A DNA stretch of 64,000 nucleotides from Lysinibacillus pakistanensis (GTDB lineage: Bacteria > Bacillota > Bacilli > Bacillales_A > Planococcaceae). Made by a program: the position numbers and the translations under genes. The notes under the pieces are model-generated. The model searched no databases and was not told the DNA's origin. It saw only the letters and a program-made list of their open reading frames with translations. Shown here piece after piece: positions 41,201 to 53,390 of this stretch (positions are counted from its first letter, which is position 1; each line of letters begins with the position of its first letter). Where the stretch lies: NCBI GenBank assembly GCA_001312325.1, contig BBDJ01000002.1, positions 186,001 through 250,000 on the forward strand, in the 5' to 3' direction.

Positions 41201-42951
41201 ATGAACGGAGCGAACGATTGGAATAGTCAGGGGAAACTTAATTCGATTTCCAAATACCCCACTGCCTTAATTACAAAAATCTTCGAAAATGTCTCTGAAG
41301 GCATAATGATTACGGATAAAGATAAAAAAAATTGAAATGGTGAATCCTGCATTTGAATTTGTCACAGGCTATAAGCGTGAAGAAGTTATTGGAAAAACGC
41401 CTGCTGTGCTACAGTCAGGTGTACACGAATTAAATTTTTATCTAGAGATGTGGCAAAAAAATACGACAAGATGGCATTTGGCAGGGAGAAATATGGAATC
41501 GTCGGAAAACGGGAGACGTTTATCCAGAATGGTTAACAATTATTGGTGTAACCAATGATAAGGGTGAAGTTACAAATTACTGTGGTATTTTCACGGATTT
41601 ATCTGAAAGAAAAATAGTTGAGAATGAGCTAGAGAAACGTTTGTTAACGGACTCATTAACTGAAGTATCCAATCGATTTGCTTATATTGAAAGAATGGAT
41701 GGTCTTCTAGAATCTACTTCTACTATCTCCCATTCAGTTCAACATGCTGTCTATTTTTTAGACTTAGACAGATTTAAGCAAATAAATGATACATTAGGCC
41801 ATGCGGTTGGCGATACGATTTTAGTAGAAGTGGCAAAGCGTATCAAAACATTGTTGAAAAATAAAGATATCATTGCAAGGTACGGTGGCGATGAGTTTAT
41901 TATTACGTTAACCAATGTAAAAAAATGTTAAAGAAGCAGCAAAATTTGCTGAGCAAATTATTGGTATAATTGAAAAGCCTTTGGATATAAATGGGCAGAA
42001 TGTTTTTATCTCTACAAGTGTCGGTGTAAGTATGTATCCAGTAGATGGCGAAACTACAGAGCAATTAATTCATTGTGCAGATAAAGCAATGACCTATTCA
42101 AAAAAAGAATGGTCTTAACGGCTATTCGTTTTATTTTAAAGAATTACAAACTGATTCACAGCGCGTGTTATTATTGGATTCAGAACTACGAAAAGCTATT
42201 AAAAATCGTGAATTTGACCTTCATTTTCAACCGAAAATATCTGTTGAAAATGAACAGATTCAGGGCATAGAGGCTCTAGTAAGATGGAATAATGAGCAGC
42301 TAGGGTTTGTATCACCAGCAGAATTTATTCCATATGCCGAGGAAACGGGACTAATCATTCCATTAAGCGAAGTCATTATAGAAAAAGCTTGTGAGGCAGT
42401 AATTGAGATGCAACAGCATGGACGCAAGTTACCTATTGCCATCAATATATCAAGCATTCACTTTAAACAACAAAACTTTTTGGAGTCGATTCAAGCGATA
42501 TTAGAGCGTTACAATATGTCTGCAAACAATTTTGAGATAGAAGTAACAGAACGCACGGTTATGAATAGTGCGAACGAAACAATTAGCAAGCTAGTGCGAC
42601 TTAAAAAAAATGGGCTTTAAAATTTCAATTGACGATTTTGGAACGGGCTATTCATCTCTGAGCTATTTAGTGCGATTCCCGCTTGATTGTTTAAAAATTG
42701 ATCGCAGCTTTATTCAACATATTGCCTCGCTCGATGAAAAACAGGCTGTAGTGGATGCGATTATCCAAATGTCCCACCGCCTAAAAATGAAAGTGGTTGC
42801 TGAGGGTGTAGAACAGGCACAACAAGTGGATATACTACGTAAAATGAACTGTGATATTATTCAAGGCTATTATTACAGCAAACCATTACCATTAAATGAG
42901 CTAATTGAATTTATGGAGTATTGGGAAATTGAGCATCAAGGAAGGAATTAG
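41201..42951 (+). CDS. PAS-GGDEF-EAL cyclic-di-GMP enzyme, frameshifts
   Basis: About 582 residues after correction near 41328, 41460, 41925, 42102 and 42606. A PAS sensor comes first (IFENVSEGIMITDKDKK; FEFVTGYKREEVIGKTP). A GGDEF domain follows with an intact catalytic motif (ARYGGDEFIITL) and a good DxLT-like start (LTDSLTEVSNR). Then comes an EAL domain (IEALVRWNNE; EVTERTVMN; SIDDFGTGYSSL; EGVEQAQQ). Both synthesis and breakdown motifs look intact, so net direction cannot be told. It is cytoplasmic, with no membrane segment. It lies 4 bases before ypsC. Confidence 0.9.
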
Positions 42952-42954
42952 CAT

Positions 42955-44092
42955 ATGGCAAATTATAAATTAGTAGCAACAGCTGCGATGGGCTTAGAGG
43001 CGATTGTTGCACAAGAGGTCAAGGCACTTGGCTATGAAACAACAGTAGATAATGGAAAAGTCTATTTTGAAGGTGATGAAACAGCCATTGCACGAACAAA
43101 CTTATGGCTACGTGTGGCAGATCGTGTAAAAATTGTTGTGGGTCAATTTCCTGCAACATCTTTTGAGCAATTGTTTGAAAGTGTCAAGGCTTTACCGTGG
43201 GAAAAATACCTGCCAGTAGATGCAGCTTTTCCAGTATCGGGCAAGTCTGTCAAATCAAAATTATTCAGTGTACCGGATTGTCAGGCAATTACAAAAAAAA
43301 GCAATTGTAGAGCGTATGAAGCAGCACTATAAGCGTTTAGGGTTTTTGGACGAATCCGGTGCTACCTATAAAATTGAAGTTTCAATCTTAAAAGATATGG
43401 CTACACTTACTATTGACACATCCGGTGCTGGGCTACATAAGCGTGGCTATCGTCAAGCACAAGGTGAGGCGCCATTAAAAGAAACATTAGCGGCTGCTCT
43501 TGTGCAAATTTCAAAATGGAATCCGAATCGACCGTTCGTAGACCCATTTTGTGGTTCGGGCACGATTGCTCTTGAGGCTGCTATGCTTGGGCAAAATATT
43601 GCACCCGGCTATAACCGTGAATTTATTTCAGAGGCTTGGCCATGGATGAAGGCGAAAATCTGGGACGAAGTACGGGACGAGGCAGACAGCTTAGCGAATT
43701 ATGAGCAACCTTTGGAAATTTTTGGGTCCGATATTGACCATCGTATGGTGAGTATTGCGCAAGAAAATGCACTTGAGGCTGGCTTTGGTGAAATAATTAC
43801 GTTTAAGCAAATGCAAGCACGTGATTTTACGACACAGCTTACAGACGGCGTTATGATTGGCAATCCGCCATATGGTGAACGTATTGGTGATGTTGAAGTT
43901 GTAGAGCAGGTGATTCGTGACTTGGGAACAATCATGAAGAGCTATCCAACCTGGTCTGTGTATATGTTGTCCTCCATGAAAAACTTTGAGGAATTGTATG
44001 GTCGTCAAGCGACGAAGAAACGTAAATTATTCAATGGTTTCATTGAAACGAATTATTATCAATTCTGGGGACAAAAGTCTAAAAGAGATTAA
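42955..44092 (+). CDS. ypsC: THUMP-domain class I RNA methyltransferase (YpsC/RlmL-like)
   Basis: About 378 residues after repair of an A-run near 43297. The N-terminus YKLVATAAMGLEAIVAQEVKALG and RTNLWLRVADRVKIVVGQF form the ferredoxin-like/THUMP RNA-binding part. The Rossmann methyltransferase part has DPFCGSGTIALEAAMLG (SAM site), IFGSDIDHRMVSIA, and the NPPYGERIG motif of N2-guanine methyltransferases of 23S rRNA. The ending YMLSSMKNFEELYGR, KRKLFNGFIETNYYQF (in parts) is typical. In Bacillus the gene lies close to rnpB, as here. Confidence 0.9.
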
Positions 44093-44102
44093 ACAATGAT
44101 AA

Positions 44103-44136
44103 CGGAAGATAAGATTTTTTTCTTATCTTCCGTTTC
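44103..44136 (+). terminator. Rho-independent terminator
   Basis: CGGAAGATAAGA pairs with TCTTATCTTCCG around a T-rich loop, followed by TTT. Confidence 0.8.
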
Positions 44137-44178
44137 GTCGCGTATAATAGGACCAGATAGTTAGAGGGGGAACGTCAA

Positions 44179-46088
44179 TTGCGTAAATCTTTACCTTTTG
44201 CATTAACAAAGGATCGTTCGTTTTTTTGAGTCATTAGGTGACTGGATGGGCGACGTCCTTTATGATGAATTACCTGAAAAAGGCTTTGAATGCCGTGATG
44301 AGCAAATTTTTATGGCCTATCAAATAGAGCAGGCTTTAAAAGAAAAAAAATGTGCTTTTTGCTGAGGCGGGTGTAGGAACTGGGAAAACGATTGCTTATC
44401 TTCTACCAGCTGTATCCTATGCACGTTATACTGGTAAACCAGCCCTTATTGCCTGTGCGGATGAAACTTTAATCGACCAGCTAGTAAAAGAGGGCGGAGA
44501 TATTTATAAATTACAGAAAACGTTAGGGCTTGACATTGATGTGCGCTTAGCAAAATCAAGAGATCAATATTTATGCCTAAAGCGCTTTGAAGAGGCAGAA
44601 AAAGTAGAGACTGATGAATGGATTGATGATATTGCATTTTCTATACCTGATGGTGTATATGCTCAAGGATCGATGATTGCCATTCAGCCCTATGGAGAGC
44701 GTAGTGATTATCCAACAGTCAGTGATGAAGATTGGCAAAAGGTGAACTATAATGCCATTATGCAGTGCTCTGTATGCGATCAACGAAATCGATGTGGTCA
44801 AACACTACATCGTGCACATTATCGTAAATCCACGGATCTTATTATATGTTCACAAGATTTCTTGATGGAGCATTTGGCTACAAAGGAATCCCGTGAGCGT
44901 GAAGGGCAATTGGCGCTATTACCAGAAGTATCTATGATTGTGCTAGACGAGGGGCATCTATTAGAATATGCTGCTCAAAAAGCAATGACGTATAAAGTGC
45001 AGGCGACAACAATAGTTAAACTTCTAGAACGTTTAATGGTAGATGGTGTGCGAGAGCGGACACTGTATGCGATGGAAAAACTACAAGATGATCATGAGTT
45101 ATTTTTCGATCAGCTTCGTGATGATTTAGTTGCTTCTAAAGAGGAGCGTAAACGTATCAATAAATCGCCAACACTATTAAAGCATGGAAAACAATTAGTT
45201 GACGATGTAGAAACATTACTCGAAGAATTTGTTTTTGAATCAGAGATGTATATGATTCCAGAATACGAATTGAATATGGCTGAGGAATATTTAGAACAAT
45301 ACCAAGCATCCTTACGTATTTTTATTGCGCAGGGTGATGCTGTTGATTGGTTAGAGGAAACAGACGGGGAAGAAACACTCGTTATCATGCCACGACTTAT
45401 TACAGAAGTTTTAGCAGAAAAATTATTCTCTAAAAACTTCCAATTGTCTTTTCATCAGCGACATTGTCTGTTAATAAGGATTTTTCATATATTTCCTATA
45501 GCTTAGGAATTCGGGACTATCAATCATTTTCAGTTCCATCGCCTTTTGACTATGAAGAAGTCATGCGAATTTATTTACATGAGCTTTCTCAAAAGGAGAA
45601 GACATCGCGTGTTCAACAGCTTTTACGTGATGGAGAAAAAAACGTTAATATTATTTAAATCCAAACAAGCTATGGTAGATTTTAAAGCTGAATTACCACT
45701 TATGGAACGGATGTATATGGCTTTTGAAGGAGATCGTGAGCTTTCCGCCATTGTTCGTGATTTCCAGGATGGTACCGTCAAAATATTATGCTCCTATCAT
45801 TTATGGGAGGGTCTTGACTTACCAGAGGAGGCATTAACACGTGTCATTATTTATGACTTGCCTTTCCCACCACATGATCCATTATTTGACGCAAAACGTA
45901 CGTTTGCAGAAAATCCGTATGAAGAGGTAGAATTACCATTTATGCAATTGCGTTTACAGCAAGGAATGGGGCGCTTAATTCGTACTTCAAATGATCATGG
46001 GGATATTCATATTTTATTAAATGAACAAGAGGTTTCTCAGCGTAAAACGTTTGAAAATATTTTAGCTGTTACACCAGAAATAAAGTAA
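44179..46088 (+). CDS. ypvA: DinG/XPD-like ATP-dependent helicase (YpvA), frameshifts
   Basis: TTG 44179 follows AGAGGGGGAA. About 635 residues after correction near 44226, 44350, 45440 and 45640. Walker A is AEAGVGTGKTIAYLLP and Walker B is IVLDEGH (a DEGH box). Four cysteines, within YLCLKRFEEAEK and QCSVCDQRNRCGQ, suggest the iron-sulfur cluster of XPD-type helicases. Motif VI is QLRLQQGMGRLIRTSND. Such helicases unwind damaged or structured DNA from 5' to 3'. Its place after rnpB and ypsC follows Bacillus. Confidence 0.88.
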
Positions 46089-46090
46089 TA

Positions 46091-46129
46091 AAAAGCGGGG
46101 TTGCTTAAGTTTGCAAGCCCGCTTTTTAT
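46091..46129 (+). terminator. Rho-independent terminator
   Basis: AAAAAGCGGGGTTGC pairs with GCAAGCCCGCTTTTT and sits directly after ypvA. It separates the housekeeping block from the eut operon. Confidence 0.85.
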
Positions 46130-46256
46130 TATATCAAAATAGTAAAATTGACATGAAATGCAGATGGAAATGAAAAAAAGTGTTGAATATTTCTCTTTTA
46201 AGCTATATAGTTCTTTGTAATGCAACGAAAATTATTAAAATAAATTATTTTTTTTG

Positions 46257-46286
46257 TTGAAAATAATTTTGCAAAAGGTTTATAAT
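46257..46286 (+). promoter_or_regulatory. Promoter of the eutW-eutV unit
   Basis: TTGAAA (46257-46262) and TATAAT (46281-46286) are 18 bases apart, about 45 bases before eutW. Confidence 0.7.
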
Positions 46287-46333
46287 GATGACAAGAAATT
46301 TTATGAATAGTCATTTTCAAGTTTGATTATTCT

Positions 46334-47776
46334 ATGATAGGGGTGTTGAACCTGTCGAACATTCGAACATTGTGTAGTCAATATACAAACTTATCTTCAA
46401 CAGATATAGACAAGCTATTAGAAATAGAAACTACACTATCCTATTATGCAGAATTGACAGATTGCTATATGTTTATAGATTGTATGTTGGAAAACCTACC
46501 ACATGCAATTGTCGTGGCAGAAGCATTCCCCAAAAAAGAAAGACATTTATACGAAAAGTCTGTTATTGGAAAATTTGTTTTTGAGAGTTTTGAGCCAGCA
46601 GTATTTGGTGCTTTTAAAAATAAAGAAAAATCATCCATTTCTAGAGCCATCACACAAGAAGGTATAACTGTTGAACAAAATGTTGTCCCTCTCTTTAATA
46701 ACGAGCAACAGGTTATTGCCGTGTTAATTCAGGAAAAAAAGGTGGAAATGAAAACAACACCGAAAGATGATTTTCAAAATATGCCCTTTGCTTTAATTGA
46801 GCATATTGTAGAACCAAATACTCAACCAATACCAGTCGTTTCTGATTTGTTAGTAGAATCTATTATTCTTACTAATCATGAGAACAAAGTAATTTATAGT
46901 AATCCTGCAGGCTATCGATTTATTTCAGAGCTTTCGGGGTTGGAACGTTTTGACAATGTTGCATTGAATAAGATTTTGCCATTTTTACAAGAGGTTTATG
47001 ATAAAGGCGATGATGTTTTTTTTCTTAGAAATTACGATTGATCGTAAATCCTTCATTGTAAAAAAATTCCTATTCGCAGTCAAAATGATAAAGTAACACT
47101 TCTCATTATTCATGATCTAACAGAGCTAAAGCTGAAAGAAAATGAACTGATGATGAAAACATTTGCTATCCGAGAAATTCATCATCGTGTAAAGAATAAT
47201 TTACAAACAGTTACAAGCCTATTGCGTTTGCAAATGCGAAATGACTTGTCAGCTTCCAATGCAAGTGCTTTTCAAGAGGCATTAAATCGAATATATAGTA
47301 TTTCATCGGTCTATGAACTAATTTTAGAGAATGAGGATAATGCGGAAGAGAAAGTAGACGTTATCGCGTTATCTAAGAAAATTGGACATAAGATGGTGGG
47401 AACATTCAATACACCATCCATTCAATTAGTCTTTCATCACGAAGACATTCAGTTATTCTGTCATTCGAAGAAGGCTGTATCTCTCGCGTTAATCATTTGT
47501 GAGCTACTACAAAATGCATTGAAATATGCTTTTGTTGGTCGTGAGGAAGGTACAATCGATATTCAATTTTTACAGGATGCTTCCGTCATTTCACTTCATA
47601 TTTCTGACAACGGCGTTGGGATGCAAGAGGTGAAGGCATCGTTTGGTATGGAGATAATAACAAGACTTGTTGAATATGATTTAGCTGGCACATTTACAAT
47701 TATCCCTAGTGAAGAAGGTACACATACTCAAATTCAGTTTCCTGTAAGTGAGGAGGTATTTATCCTAAATGACTAG
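46334..47776 (+). CDS. eutW: Ethanolamine two-component sensor kinase EutW, one frameshift
   Basis: About 475-479 residues. The N-terminus (IRTLCSQYTNLSSTDIDKLL; AELTDCYMFIDCMLE) matches the EutW sensor domain and contains no membrane helix, so it senses cytoplasmic ethanolamine. A second PAS-like part follows. After the T-run near 47019 is corrected, the kinase is of the HisKA_2 type: FAIREIHHRVKNNLQTVTSLL with the phospho-His, then ICELLQNALKYAF and HISDNGVGM. The true start may lie a few codons inside ATG 46334, since AGGGGTG occurs at 46338-46344. It overlaps eutV by 8 bases. Confidence 0.9.
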
Positions 47777-48348
47777 GAAAGTAATGATTGTCGAAGATGA
47801 GTCACTAATTGCTATTGATTTAAAATTTATGCTTGAAGATAATGGCTACGAGGTAGTGGCACAAGCGAACAATGGAGAATCGGCAATTGAGCTGGCTTTT
47901 GCACATAAGCCTCAGTTAATCCTAATGGATATTAAAATGCCCAAGCTAGACGGATTAAAGGCTAGCAAAATTATTGAACAGCAATTGGGAATTCCAGTGC
48001 TATTTATATCAGCGTATAGTGAAAAAGAATTGCTTCTATACATGAAGCAAGATAATATTTTAGGATATGTTATGAAACCGTTTTCTGAGAAAAATGTCCT
48101 TCCAGTGTTGGAAGTAGCATTTCATCAAATTGATAAATTCAACCGTTTAAACGGAGAATTACTGCATAAACAAACAGAATTAGAAAAACGCAAAATGATC
48201 GAACGTGCAAAAGGTTTACTGATGCAGTCAGAAAATCTTAGCGAGGACGAGGCGTATAAAAAAAATTCGAAATGAAAGCATGCAGACTCAACAGGAAATG
48301 GTGACGATCGCGAAACGAATTATTAATACCTTACAAGTAAATAGTTGA
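47769..48348 (+). CDS. eutV: ANTAR-domain antiterminator response regulator EutV, one frameshift
   Basis: About 192 residues. Receiver: VEDESLIAIDL, Asp in LILMDIKMPKLDG, Lys in VMKPFSEK. After a coiled linker (KQTELEKRKMIERAKG) the ANTAR RNA-binding domain reads AKGLLMQSENLSEDEAYKKI, reached through an A-run near 48262. EutW phosphorylates EutV, which dimerises and binds paired hairpins with A1/G4 hexaloops to stop terminators forming. A candidate target lies right behind this gene at 48346-48393, ahead of eutH. Confidence 0.92.
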
Positions 48349-48393
48349 AGCAAAGACGCTTTAAAGAGATTTCTTCTTTAATGCGTCTTTTTT
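48346..48393 (+). promoter_or_regulatory. ANTAR-like hairpin overlapping an intrinsic terminator
   Basis: AAGC-AAAGAC-GCTT (about 48348-48361) forms a hairpin whose six-base loop has A at position 1 and G at position 4, the ANTAR-binding rule. The same bases form the left arm of a terminator: AAAGACGC pairs with GCGTCTTT, followed by TTTTT. The two folds exclude each other. A second inner hairpin (TTAAAGA/TCTTTAA) lies between. EutV binding should allow transcription into eutH and the rest of the operon. Confidence 0.65.
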
Positions 48394-48431
48394 TATATAG
48401 ATTTATCAAAAACAAAGGGGTGATGAGTAGA

Positions 48432-49677
48432 ATGGCAATGATAGGAACGATCATCGTTTATATTATTATGATTTGTGCTGTTTTAGGGGCAATCGGAGCG
48501 ATTCGAGATGCTGAGTATGGGATTGGGAAGGAATTTATGAATGGTATCCATACAGTTGGTCATATTTTCGTCCCAGCAGCAGGGATCATGGCTGCTATAC
48601 CTTACTTAACATGGTTTATTAGTCATTTTATTAGTCCAATTTTTGAGTTAATTGGTGCAGATCCTGCCATTGCAGCGACAACTATTTTAGCTTCGGACAT
48701 GGGAGGCTATCAATTAGCAAATGCTTTAAAAGAGTCATATGAGGGATGGGTAATGGCTCTAGTTGTTGGGTTTATGTCAGGGGCAACCATTGTATTCTCA
48801 ATTCCTATGGGTCTTGCGATGTTAGATAAACGTGATCATAAATATATGGCATTAGGTATTATGGCTGGCGTTTTAACAATTCCAATTGGAGCATTTATTT
48901 CATCTATCATGATTGTGCTATTCAATACAGAGGTTCGTGAAGTAATTAGTACAACTGAGGCACCAACATATGTATTTGCTATTTCTGTGTTACAAATTTT
49001 AATCAACTTATTGCCTTTATTTATTTTCGTTATCTTAATTGCGTTAGGACTAAAGTTAATTCCAAATGGCATGATTAAGGGTTTCATGATTTTTGGGCGC
49101 GTGATGGATGCTGGTATCAAGCTTGTACTGGTGTTCTCTATTGTAGAAATTTTCACAGGAATCTTTACGAAGGTTTTTGGAGCATGGGGCTTTGATCCGA
49201 TTATGGCAGATGAGATCGATCAATTCCGAGCGTTAGAAACAGCTGGGTACATCGGTATTATGCTAGCGGGTGCATTCCCGATGGTGTACTTAATTAGAAA
49301 ATATGCCTCTAAACCTTTAGAAGCAGCAGGGAAAAAAATTAGGCTTATCATCAGTAGGAAGTGCCGGTATTTTGGCAACAATTGCTAATATCTTAGCAAT
49401 GTTTACACTGATTCGTCATATGCCACCAAAAGATAAAGTCATTAATATTGCCTTTGGGGTGTGTTCGGCATTTTTACTTGGAGATCATTTATCGTTTACG
49501 GCTAACTTTCAGCCAACCATTATTTTACCTGTTATCGCTGGGAAGTTTTTAGCTGGTGTGATTGCGATTATTCTGGCCTATAAATTGTCTGTACCAACAG
49601 CTTTAAGATTGGAACAGGAAGATCGCAAGGCAGGCATTATCAAAGAAGGAGAATACCTAACAGACAATAAGTCTTAA
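48432..49677 (+). CDS. eutH: Ethanolamine transporter EutH, one frameshift
   Basis: About 414 residues with ten or more membrane helices. EutH patterns: EYGIGKEFMNGIHTVGHIFV, PAAGIMAAIPYLTWFISHFI, GADPAIAATTILASDMGGYQ and, after an A-run near 49336, GSAGILATIANILAMFTL and CSAFLLGDHLSFTANFQP. It imports ethanolamine, mainly when little diffuses in. ATG 48432 is preceded by AAAGGGGTG; ATG 48423 is an alternative. It is the first gene downstream of the regulated terminator. Confidence 0.92.
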
Positions 49678-49703
49678 TAATTTGAAGAAAGAGGTGATGA
49701 CGT

Positions 49704-50046
49704 GTGAGTGAAGAAAAAAAGCGGTTTATACAGGAGTTTGTGCCCGGTAAGCAACTAACATTAAGTCATCTAATCGCAAATCCAGATCCTGATATGTTTC
49801 AAAAGCTTGGTATTCAAGAAGCAGGTGCGCTTGGCATTATGACATGTACACCTAGTGAAACAGTGATTATTGCTGGTGATTTAGCCACAAAGTCAGCCAA
49901 TGTAAAACTAGGATTTTTAGATCGCTTTACAGGCAGTCTAGTGATTGTTGGTAGTGTCTCTGAGGTGGAAATGGCGATGTTAGAAATTAACCGTTTTTTT
50001 ATCAGAAATGCTAGGCTATACACCATCAAAAATAACGAAGTCATAG
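49704..50046 (+). CDS. eutS: Microcompartment shell protein EutS, frameshifted tail
   Basis: About 113 residues. Starts (GTG) [25 protein letters not shown] (in parts), followed by the BMC hexamer core [22 protein letters not shown] and [22 protein letters not shown]-run near 49999 shifts the end; corrected, it closes [12 protein letters not shown] at 50046, as in other EutS. EutS forms bent hexamers in the shell. GAGGTGATG lies upstream. It ends 12 bases before eutP. Confidence 0.9.
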
Positions 50047-50058
50047 GATGTGCTCCGT

Positions 50059-50574
50059 ATGAAAAATCGAGTAATGATAATAGGCGGTGTGCAAGCAGGT
50101 AAGTCAACGCTAATGAATGCATTATTAGGGAAATATAGACAAGCCAAAAAAACGCAAGCTCTCGTTTTTGATGACTGGATTGTAGATACGCCCGGAGAAT
50201 ATATTGAAAATCCAATGTATTACAGAAATATTATGGCGACATCACTTGAAGTAACACATGTGATTTATTTGCAGGATGCCACGTCATCGAGAAGTGTTTT
50301 TCCCCCACAATTTAGTTTAGGCATTCCAAAGATTCAAATTGGCGTGATTACAAAAATCGATGCGCCTCTTGCAGATGTTGATAGAGCAACAGCATTATTA
50401 CAAAATGTCATGACACATGGTCCTATTGTCAAAACTTCTTCATGGCAAAATCTTGGTATTGAGTTGATTGCACCATTAATTCAGCTCAATACTAACGAAG
50501 AAATTCGCCAATTTGTCAAGGATCGTGATAGCCTTATCTCATATATAGCTCTTAGCGGCGAGAGGGAGGAGTAA
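50059..50574 (+). CDS. eutP: EutP, P-loop protein of ethanolamine utilisation
   Basis: The intact protein has about 171 residues. P-loop: [18 protein letters not shown]; then [18 protein letters not shown] (DxxG-type motif) and ITKIDAP (the NKxD-like base-recognition motif). EutP is GTPase-like and has been reported to act as an acetate kinase in Salmonella, which would finish acetyl phosphate to acetate and ATP. That fits a locus with PduL but no eutD or ackA nearby. GTG 50050 is a possible alternative start. Its TAA is followed 1 base later by the eutA start. Confidence 0.88.
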   Translation: MKNRVMIIGGVQAGKSTLMNALLGKYRQAKKTQALVFDDWIVDTPGEYIENPMYYRNIMATSLEVTHVIYLQDATSSRSVFPPQFSLGIPKIQIGVITKIDAPLADVDRATALLQNVMTHGPIVKTSSWQNLGIELIAPLIQLNTNEEIRQFVKDRDSLISYIALSGEREE

Positions 50575-50575
50575 G

Positions 50576-52004
50576 TTGAAGACAGAAAAAAATTTATAGT
50601 GCAGGTATTGATATTGGAACTAGTACAACAAAAATGGTTGTTAGTAGTTTTCTGTTGAAAAATGTTGCAGGGATAACGCATGTGCCACGGATCGAAATAA
50701 TTGAAAAAAAAGGTGTTACATCAAAGTCCTATTATTAAAACGCCATTTATCAATCACGAAATTATTGATATGGCAAAGATCGAACAATTTATATTTCAGC
50801 AATATCAACTTGCTCAAATCTCACCAGCAGAAATCTCTACAGGAGCCATTATTATTACAGGTGAATCTGCTACGAAGGAAAATGCCAGTGAGGTTATTCA
50901 CGCAATTTCGGACTCAGCTGGTCATTTTTTAGTGGCGACTGCCGGTCCTGATTTGGAAGGAATTATTGCTGCTAAAGGTGCAGGTACAGTGCAACAATCA
51001 AAAAAAATACTGCGAAAGTTATTGCGAATATTGATATCGGTGGCGGTACCGCGAATATTGCAGTTATGCAGTTTGGTGAGGTTATTGGTACATGCACACT
51101 TCATGTTGGTGGTAGACTCATAGAATTTCATAATGGGAGAATTCAATCGATTTCACCACCGATTAAGAAGCTAATGGAAAAGTGGTCACACCCTTTACAG
51201 CTTGGTGATTCAGCTAGCGATGCTCGTGTGGCACAGCTTATTCAAGAATTGGTAAGCACATTAGTAAAAACGCTAAATGGTCAATTAACAGATGAGCACC
51301 ATCCATTACTGTTAGGCCATTTGCCTAACTGGGTTAAGCCAGTTGACGCTATTGTCTTTTCTGGTGGTGTAGCTTCCTGTATCTATGAAAATGATTGTAC
51401 ACAGCGTCAGTATGATGATATCGGCGAAAGATTAGCGAAAATGTTAGTACAGCACGAGCAGCTACAATCATTTTTATGGCTACAGCCTGAAGAAACTGCT
51501 CGAGCTACGGTAACGGGTGCAGGTATGCAAACAACAGAAATAAGCGGGGCAACCATTCAGGTGGATGAAGATGTACTACCACTGAAAAATGTGCCAGTGT
51601 TCAATTGCCATATGAATACAGCTACAAAAGCATTTGATGAGACGGTGAAGATGGCAGTGGAGAGAGCAGATGCCTTATTTTCCACACAGGGCAATCGTTC
51701 ACCATTTGCCCTCTATTTTAGCGAATTACCGTATTTAAGCTTTCATGATGTACATGCATTAGGCGAGGCCATTTTACAGCACTTGGCAACAAGATGCTCC
51801 AAGGAAATACCAATTATCATAGTCATTCAATCAGATTATGCAAAGATTATTGGACAAACCATTCAGGCAATTAATTCAACGGTTCCAATTATTTGCATCG
51901 ATCAAATCAAAGTGGAGACAGGTGATTACATCGACATAGGAGAGGTTCTGCCATCTGGCGTTGTTCCTGTTGTTGTGAAAACTCTTGCCTTCCACTCAAA
52001 GTAA
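50576..52004 (+). CDS. eutA: Ethanolamine ammonia-lyase reactivating factor EutA, frameshifts
   Basis: TTG 50576 follows GGGAGGAG. About 475 residues after correction near 50587, 50705 and 51005. Actin/Hsp70-type ATPase marks: IYSAGIDIGTSTTKMVV (phosphate 1), ANIDIGGGTANIAVMQFG (phosphate 2) and DAIVFSGGVASCIYEND. EutA uses ATP to swap damaged cobalamin out of EutBC. Its presence shows that the lyase is the B12-dependent type. It precedes eutB by a few bases (AAGGAGG). Confidence 0.9.
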
Positions 52005-52015
52005 GGAGGATGAAT

Positions 52016-53381
52016 GTGAATCTATCAGTGATATTTGGTGGAGAAAAATATAATTTTAAATCATTAAAAGATGTCATGGCTAAGGCCAATGAAGAAAAAT
52101 CAGGCGATCAGCTGGCTGGTATTGCAGCTGAAACCGTTCAACAACGTATCGCAGCAAAGGCTGTGCTAAGTGAGCTTTTAGTAAAGGATATCCGAGAAAA
52201 TCCATTAGTGCCGCAAGAAAATGATGAGGTTTCACGCATCATTGAGGGCGACATAAATGAGCAAATATACGGAGAAATCAAAAACTGGAGTATCGAGCAG
52301 CTTCGCGAATATATTTTATCGAATGATACAGGTGATCGTGAATTAAAGCGTTTAAGCAAAGGCATGAATTCTGAAATTATTGCTGCTGTTACTAAGCTTA
52401 TGTCCAATCTAGACCTGGTCCATGCAGCCAATAAAGTAGAAATACTGTCAACTTGTAATATTACCATCGGACAAAAGGGCACCCTTTCATCTCGATTACA
52501 GCCCAACCATCCAACAGACAATATAGACGGTATTATTGCCTCCCTAAAAGAAGGTTTGTCCTATGGTATTGGGGATGCTGTTATTGGCATAAATCCAGTG
52601 GATGATTCTGTTGAAAGTGTCAAAAAAAGTATTAACTGCTACAAAAGAATTTATCAATGATTGGTCGATTCCTACGCAAAACTGTGTGTTGGCACATATC
52701 ACAACACAAATGAAGGCCATTAAGCAGGGCGCTCCAGCAGATATGATTTTCCAAAGTATTGCTGGAACAGAAATAGCTAACCGTTCCTTCGGTATTTCTG
52801 CTGACTTAATTAGGGAAGCAGAGGAGCTTGTGAAGAAGCAGGGCACTGGTACTGGTCCGAATTTATTTTACTTTGAAACAGGACAAGGATCTGAGCTTTC
52901 AGCAGAGGCACATATGGGAATTGACCAAGTAACCCTTGAATCACGTAACTATGGATTTGCAAGACATTTTAACCCTTATATCGTTAATACGGTTGTAGGC
53001 TTTATTGGACCTGAGTATTTATACAATAACAAACAGGTTATACGTGCTGGTTTAGAAGACCACTTTATGGGTAAGATGCATGGCATTCCAATGGGTGTTG
53101 ACATTTGTTACACAAACCATATTAAGGCAGATCAAAATGATATTGAGGATTTAAGTGTTTTACTCACAGCGGCTGGTGTCAACTTCATTATTGCTGCACC
53201 TATGGGCGATGATGTCATGCTGAACTATCAGTCAATGAGCTTCCATGATGTTGCTACATTACTTCAAACATTTGGTAAAAAACCAGCGCCTGAATTTTTA
53301 GCATGGCTTGAGAAAATGGGCATTTATGAAAATGGTCGTCTTTCAGCAAGAGCTGGCGATTTATCTTTATTTGAAAGGTAG
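52016..53381 (+). CDS. eutB: Ethanolamine ammonia-lyase large subunit EutB, one frameshift
   Basis: About 454 residues, normal length. GTG 52016 is preferred to ATG 52010 because AAGGAGG ends at 52009. Family segments: AAETVQQRIAAKAVLSELLV, GTLSSRLQPNHPTDNIDGI, then after an A-run near 52624, FINDWSIPTQNCVLAHITTQ, FQSIAGTEIANRSFGIS, FYFETGQGSELSAEAHMGID and MDVICYT-like VDICYTNHIKADQND. With EutC it binds adenosylcobalamin and ethanolamine and makes acetaldehyde plus ammonia. Confidence 0.95.
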
Positions 53382-53390
53382 GTGAGTCCA

